From contig JACKQL020000049.1 in NCBI GenBank assembly GCA_018296165.2, forward strand, positions 62,001 to 126,000: a DNA stretch of 64,000 nucleotides, in the 5' to 3' direction. The notes below the pieces were generated by a model. That model had not been told where the DNA came from, did not search any database, and was given only the letters and a program-made list of their open reading frames with translations. Both the position numbers and the translations under genes were made by a program. The stretch is from Termitomyces sp. T153 (taxonomy: Eukaryota > Basidiomycota > Agaricomycetes > Agaricales > Lyophyllaceae). Positions 58,992 through 64,000 of this stretch are shown piece by piece (position 1 is the first letter of the stretch; every line of letters begins with the position of its first letter).

Positions 58992-60405
58992 TTATGTGGG
59001 GGTTAGACCTTGTTCTTGTAAAAACTGCACAATATCAGAATGGTGATTGTAGTTAACATATGAAATTGGAGCTCTACCTTGATCATCTTGAACTTTTAAC
59101 ATCAATAAAGTAAAAAGAACATAAGCATTATCAATCTCACCTTTGGCATTTATATCTGCCCCTTTTTCAACAAAAAGGCTTATTAGATTTCCCCTGTGAG
59201 CTGCAGAGTGAAGTAGTGTGGTCTCGTTCGAAGCTGATTGACTAGATCAGTGACAAGAATATCAGAAAAATATGAAAGTTACTTTTTGTATTAGTTGTAT
59301 CTTGATATGAATATTCAACCATAAAATGAAGTGGAGTTTTCCTATTAGAAGCTTTTTTGAGTTTTAAGCCCGTCCCGATTAGGGGGGGTATTTATTTCAG
59401 CGCCGAGTACATGGGAATTGTATATAGGGCGCTACCAGTATCGTACCAAGTGCTTACTAAGCTGAACCTCGGCCCGTATCTGTCGTTGACGTTCCATCCC
59501 ATCTCCTTTTGACTATTGCGCTCGTCACTGCTGAGCAGCTGGTGATCTGCGAGGCCCACGAACTCTAAACCCCGAACCATCCTGATGCCGGCATACTCCC
59601 ATACCGTACTCTTGCTTATTGAGCGGAATGGCCGTTTGGACAGCCTAGGCCATTGACTCCGGCATCACCCTCCCAGTACTTTTGGTGCAATGGTTGTTTC
59701 CCTCCCAATTTCAAACTCCTGCCTTGCTGCCTTGGAGCGCCCTCCTGTTGGGTACATGACACTCCTGTGCAAGCTGATTGGTATTCCATTTTTGGTCCAC
59801 TTCCTTCCAATTTCCCAGGATCTCGAAGGCCCATGGACCTTTTTCTGGCACATAGGGAGAAGGTTCCATCAGTGATCTCATCACGGGTAGCCAGGTGGGT
59901 GTTCCCATTGTCAGATCAGTGGCTGAACCAGTCTGTTCCTCCCCTGCATGACTACTGGAATGGTGGATTCTGGTGGCGTTGAATAACCCATGTGGTGTCT
60001 AAGGTGTTTTCCACACAGGCACACTCAGCCAGAGTTGAAACTCTGACCTTGCACTCACAAGTCAGGTGACCTGCTTTGGGATGTGATGATGCCAGCTGAG
60101 CCACCATGCCCCCACTATTAGAAGCTTGATCCATGTCAGTGTGACAAAATGTAAGAAATGCATGCACCTTACTCTCCTCATGGACATTTGCCCCCTTGTC
60201 AAGAAGTCTGACCTTTGACTGCAGAATGAAGGGGGATTTTCTTGGATAAAGCTAAAGACAATACCATATCAATCATCAGAATATCAGATCTGGATGAACC
60301 CTCACTCCCAGTATGCACATCTGCTTCTTTATCTAAAATAATCCTGACAATTTTCTACTTTGAACTGCAGGATAGAGTAGAGTTGCCTAATCAGCAGCTA
60401 GATGC
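58992..60405 (-). pseudogene. Ankyrin-repeat protein remnant, split by a SINE
   Basis: Minus-strand readings hold ankyrin consensus pieces: DKEADVHTGSE and IPLHSAVKG (about 60340-60230), LLDKGANVHEESK (about 60215-60175), RKTPLHFMVEYS just left of the SINE, then TTLLHSAAHRGN and FVEKGADINAKGE (about 59230-59140), ending at a TAA at 58992. The frame is the same on both sides of the SINE insertion. Frame changes and stops occur elsewhere, so it was decaying independently. Ankyrin repeats are protein-binding modules; the original protein is not identifiable from this piece. Confidence 0.75.
59355..60116 (-). mobile_element. Probable tRNA-derived SINE with 11-bp target duplication
   Basis: 762 bp flanked by ATTAGAAGCTT at 59344-59354 and 60117-60127. 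On the minus strand its head has an A-box-like TGGCTCAGCTGG (60103-60092) and a B-box-like AGTTTCAACTC (60042-60032), spaced as in tRNA-type polymerase III promoters. The far end is A-rich (AAAACTCAAAA) next to the duplication. No coding capacity. Length is large for a SINE, so a composite is possible. The tail half (59360-59640) is CpG-rich, the head half CpG-poor. Confidence 0.7.
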
Positions 60406-60409
60406 AAAC

Positions 60410-61399
60410 TGTTAGGTTCTGCTGATCATGGAGGCTCAGCTACACTGGGTGAGTCCTTACTAGGCAGACATGATGCCCTGCGCTTATAACCTAGCACTCC
60501 GGGGTTGGCATGGAGTGGAGGGACTTGTGAGGGGAAGCCAATGAGAGCAGTCTGAGCAAGTCTGGAGTGGTCTGGGGAAGTCTAAGACCAAGTATATTAG
60601 GTGTTGGGCCTGGGCAGGTGTTGGGAACAAGTTCATAGGCATACAAGTGGACCGCAGGGCAAGTGGAGGCTTTGGAAGTGATGGAGGTGGAGCTGGAGTT
60701 TGATGGGGGATCAATTAAGACTTGATGAGTTCTGGGGCCAAGCAGGGAGTGAGGTCCAGAGTTGTCATAAGAATGTAGAGAAACAAAGGAAATAGAGACA
60801 ATCAAGACAAGACAGAGGTGAGACAAGATAAGACTGAGAGAAGAGATAGATTTGAGACTAAAAATAGAAATAGAGACAGGAGAGACATGAGACACAAGTA
60901 ACCAGTTAATGTAATATCAAGACTAGAGTATGAGGTACTACTCTATGGATTATATACTGACTACTGGAGAGCTCTGGGGGGCAGTGGGTGTGGTGGCAGG
61001 GCTCGATGGAGCTGTGCAGAGTCAATGGGTGTTGGTTGCAATCAAGGGGCAGGCTGTGGCAATATTCTGATGGGATCAGTTGGGGGTGTGGGTCACTCCA
61101 GGGTCATCGCAATACTTCAGAGCAGGTCATGTGAACTAGGATAGGGGGTTGGGGGTGTATGACATGGTCAGGAATAGTGGGGGAGGATTCCAGGGGCTCA
61201 GGGGAAGTGTCAATGGTTGTGGAGAAGGTGTCAGAGTTGGCTAGGAAGCCATCAGGGTTTGCTGGAGAAGCATCAGAGTTACCCAGAGTGGGTGTGGAGG
61301 GTGGGCAAGGGTTGGGGGAGTTTGGCAGGGTGTTGTGAAGGGCTTGGGGAGGCGAGCAGGTTGGGAACAAGGTTGGGGTCTAGGAAGTGGGTCATGACA
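60410..61399 (-). repeat. 3' LTR of gypsy element E
   Basis: TGTTAGG...ATGACA, 990 bp, same family as C. RNA-start complement TAATATCAAGACT at 60912-60924 with TATATAA nearby. The polypurine tract follows at 61400-61414. Confidence 0.87.
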
Positions 61400-61614
61400 T
61401 CACCCCCCCTTCAGTGTCAAGACCCTTGAGATGCAGGGGCACAGTTCAGGGATTGGCAGGGCATGGAAATCAAAGTTGGGTAATATTGATCAAACCACAG
61501 CAAGTGGCAGTGGTGTGGGGAACAAAGTCAAAGCATGGCCACCATTCATCAGGGAGTTCTTTCCAAGTCATTAAAAAGGGTCAGACATACCCTGGAGTTC
61601 CCAAACTTTCTACA

Positions 61615-63297
61615 ATGTCCTCCTCTGCATATTTCCCAGTGGCATCCCCATCCCTCTCTGCACAATCCCCTTCCTCCTCTTCTGAGGATTCTGAGAGTTG
61701 TCAGGATTGCAGATGCAATCAGGTGATGTATCACAGTCATAAGTGCAGTCTTGTTCTTTGTGCTCTGAGTGCTGAGACAATCCTGGCAGAGTTGTTAGTG
61801 GCAGTGGCAGGCCCCTTGGGGTTTTTGTTGGGTGAGGTCCCAGCACAGTTGGCAGCAGGAGTGGCCCCTGCCTTGCATTCCAGGCCTGGCCTTGGCCCAG
61901 GAGTGGTCTGTCCCATTCCTGCAGGTTTGAGGGTTCCACAGACAGAGAATGCTGAAGCAGTTTGCAGAGGCTGCAGGGTGGGTAAGGGGCTCCCTGACTT
62001 TAGAGTGGTGCTAGGTGGTAGCCCTGGTGAGTGATTGTCATGTTTTCTCCCTTTCCAAGCTAACCTACTCCCATAGTGCATGTCCTGCACCTGGCAGAGG
62101 GAGCAGTGTGAATTTGAGGAGCCCATGTCAGGAGTGTGGTAGGACATGTTAGTGTGTCTTCCATGTTGCTTGCAGCATGAGAAGTGCTCTGTCACCTTGA
62201 GTTGGCATGCTGCTTGCATCGCAGTGGAGCAAGGATGGGATCAAGAGTGGGTCACAGTGCAGTTGGAGGAGGGGCAGAGGGGCAGAGTGATGGGGCAGGA
62301 TTCTAGGGTAGAGGGAGGGGGTAGCACGGGGCAGTCCACAATGAAGGTCAGGCCTCTGCAGGGTAGGCAGAGGGAGGGGGCCTCCTCAATGCAGAACAAA
62401 GAGAAGTGGAGAGCGTTCCTATCACTGGAGGCAGGGCCAAGTAAGTGGGCACAGGAGAAGCAGGCAATGGCAGGCCCCCTGGGCCTCACAGTGTATTTCC
62501 TGACCTCCAGGGCCCTAGTCAAGCAGTCTATGGAAGAGTTATGGTCAGCTGCCAAGGCTTTCCTGTGGCGTCAGGTGGAGGGGTTGGAACAATTGTTGGC
62601 CACACATGAGGAGGAGGCTCAAAGGGTTGGGGAGGATAGGGATGGGGTCCAGAGGGAGTGGGACAAGGCTCAGAGGGAGAGGGATGCAGCATGGAGGGAT
62701 AAGGACATGGCTGTGGGGATGGCTATGGAGTGATTGTTCCAGCTGCAAGAGTTGTGGGCTTGAGTAATGCAGTGGGAGGTGCGGGCAGAGGTGGCAGTGC
62801 AGTGGTTGGAGGGGTTGGAGGCATAGGGGGCTTGCGGGGGGCCTAATGTAGGGGTGCTCTAGACAATGACAGAGAGGGCATGGAGGTGAGAGGAGTGGCT
62901 TGCCAACAAGGTGGCCTCAGAGCAGTGGGGGGTGCTCCATGAGTCCTTTCTTTTTCTTTCTTTGTTCCCTCTATCCACTGGGCTAATCCCACTTCAGCAG
63001 ACTGGGCCTGGGAGCACCACATCCTTCTTGACAGAGCATTAGTAGCATTGGGGTCTATCCATAATGGGCTGGCAAGGATGCCCAGGGATCTTCTGCTAGA
63101 ACTGGGGCAGGGGGTTATGCAGATGGGGTGTCTGCTAGTGGGGCATTGGCAGACTCCAGAATGTAGTGGGAGGTGGCAATGGACATGGAAGAACCCCTTC
63201 TGGAACACTTGGAGGTTCTGGTGATGGTAGTGGCCCAAATAGAGGTGGATATGGTGGGGAGGATAGCAGAGGTGGAGCCAGAGGGGCAGGAGAGTGA
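61615..63297 (+). pseudogene. Antisense spliced gene in element E: Zn2Cys6-like and coiled-coil protein
   Basis: Counterpart of 6918-8608. ATG 61615 (MSSSAYFPVASPS). Exon 1 to 62026 (with an extra Ser-rich, Cys-bearing stretch, ESCQDCRCN). Intron 1 62027-62076 is fully canonical: GTGAGT, GCTAAC, CATAG. Exon 2 62077-62938, exactly 862 nt, opens with CMSCTWQREQC...CLPCCLQHEKCS, and carries a charged coiled coil (ATHEEEAQRVGEDRDGVQRE). Intron 2 62939-63000 ends TCAGCAG but its donor is ATGAGT, a G to A change. Exon 3 63001-63297 has a 14-nt deletion compared with C. Stops at the linker (TGG to TAG) and after the coiled coil (TGA in both C and E). The coiled-coil part is open for 195 codons (62146-62733). 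Confidence 0.72.
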
Positions 63298-63511
63298 GGG
63301 GGTTTTAGACCTTGTTTTTTTGTTGCTCCACACTTATCCCTATCTTATAATTATACTTCTAGTCTGTCCATACCAAATATTTTTGCTTCTCTGATGAGTG
63401 TGAGAAGTTTCAGATAGAGTGAGTGAAAACATGTAAGAGGTTACTTGTAGGAGTTGAATTCTGAATGAATTCAGAGGCAGGGGTTATGCCCACTGATGCC
63501 ATCTGTGTTTA

Positions 63512-64000
63512 TTAGTTCCAGGGGTCCTGGGGCTTGGTAGGGTGCCATTGATGGAAGTCTCAGAGTTTGTTGGGAGCTCCATCAAGGTTTTTTTGTGGTT
63601 CCCAAGTGTCATCCTCAGGTCCATAGCCCTTCTAGCAGACCAAGTACTGGGGTCAGCCACGGACTGCATGGGAGTTGAGTATTTGGTCAACCTCATAGTG
63701 ATATTCATCCTTGACTTTGATGGGGGGTGGTCAACTGGGGCGTTGCCCAGGGAAGGGGTCTGGAGTGTGTTTTTTGAGGAGTTGTATGTGAAACACAGGG
63801 TGGAGGCCCTGTAGGCCCAGGGGTAGATTGAGCTTATAGGCATGCATAGAGACCTTCCAGAGGACTTTGAAGGGACTGAGACAGTTGTGATTGAGCTTAA
63901 CAGAGGGCTTCCAGGTCTTGAGATTTTATCAATTAAGCTAGAACAAGGTGCTGGGGGGCCAGTTGGGGGTCAGTTCACATTGGGCATTGGCATGCTTAGA
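63512..64000 (-). pseudogene. Element E pol, C-terminal part with chromodomain
   Basis: Ends with a double stop at about 63512. Reverse reading gives GAP..L.DFH..HPTKPQDPWN-like sequence and the chromodomain core, homologous to 8836-9060, with the integrase C-terminus running off the window. Frame breaks are present. Confidence 0.78.

Larger units (their letters stand above)
60410..64000 (-). mobile_element. Gypsy element E (C-type), 3' portion
   Basis: 3' LTR, polypurine tract, antisense-gene region and the chromodomain end of pol in the same order as element C. The rest lies beyond the window. Confidence 0.87.

Noticed and set aside
59385..59600. Ribosomal RNA fragment (CpG-rich, structured-looking)
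   Set aside because: No recognisable rRNA core motif, and it lies inside the insertion bounded by the 11-bp duplication.

Overview
This 64 kb window looks like a repeat-dense region of a basidiomycete (Agaricomycete) genome. The two host genes that still look intact, and the ancestral antisense gene described below, have the short (about 50 nt) GT..AG introns with CTAAC/CTGAC-like branch points typical of these fungi. Nearly everything else is retrotransposon sequence, mostly Ty3/gypsy (chromodomain-bearing and marY1-like types), plus a tyrosine-recombinase (DIRS/PAT/Ngaro-like) retroelement, a LINE tail and a probable tRNA-derived SINE. Most elements are heavily decayed. CpG is almost absent from old copies, which are full of TGA stops from CGA and of Asp-to-Asn changes at catalytic sites. 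CpG persists in element C, in the host islands at about 38.7-41.4 kb and 56.5-58.4 kb, and in part of the SINE.

Layout. 1-1.6 kb: gypsy gag-protease remnant. 1.76-22.99 kb: a minus-strand tyrosine-recombinase element (gag 22.7-20.2 kb, RT/RNase H 20.15-19.07 kb, recombinase 3.24-2.28 kb, bounded by 162-bp direct repeats). It is split by a nested stack: gypsy A (+, 4149-19066, 3' truncated), inside it a solo LTR of family B (5540-17506), and inside that a complete 10.9-kb gypsy, element C (-, 5759-16648, 948-bp LTRs, 5-bp target duplication GTGAA). 23-34.4 kb: further LTRs, an internally deleted gypsy (D, +) whose 3' LTR is split by another B copy, and a third B copy. 34.4-38.2 kb: a decayed region with an HExxH motif and a LINE 3' end. 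38.7-41.4 kb: an F-box-like gene with a truncated tandem copy and an LTR-like segment between them. 43-56.4 kb: marY1-like gypsy remnants with two nested solo LTRs. 56.5-57.9 kb: an intact Bsd2/Ndfip-family gene. 59-60.4 kb: an ankyrin-repeat pseudogene disrupted by the SINE. 60.4-64 kb: the 3' part of another C-type gypsy (E), running out of the window.

The most interesting signal is an antisense, intron-containing gene in the roughly 2-kb space between the chromodomain end of pol and the 3' LTR of C-type elements. It recurs in C, D and E with the same start, a conserved first intron, a second intron matched in C and E, a six-cysteine Zn2Cys6-like cluster and a coiled coil. The same elements carry a 13-nt primer-binding site complementary to the predicted 5' end of their own RNA (Tf1/sushi-type self-priming), and element C has two retropepsin-like domains in tandem.
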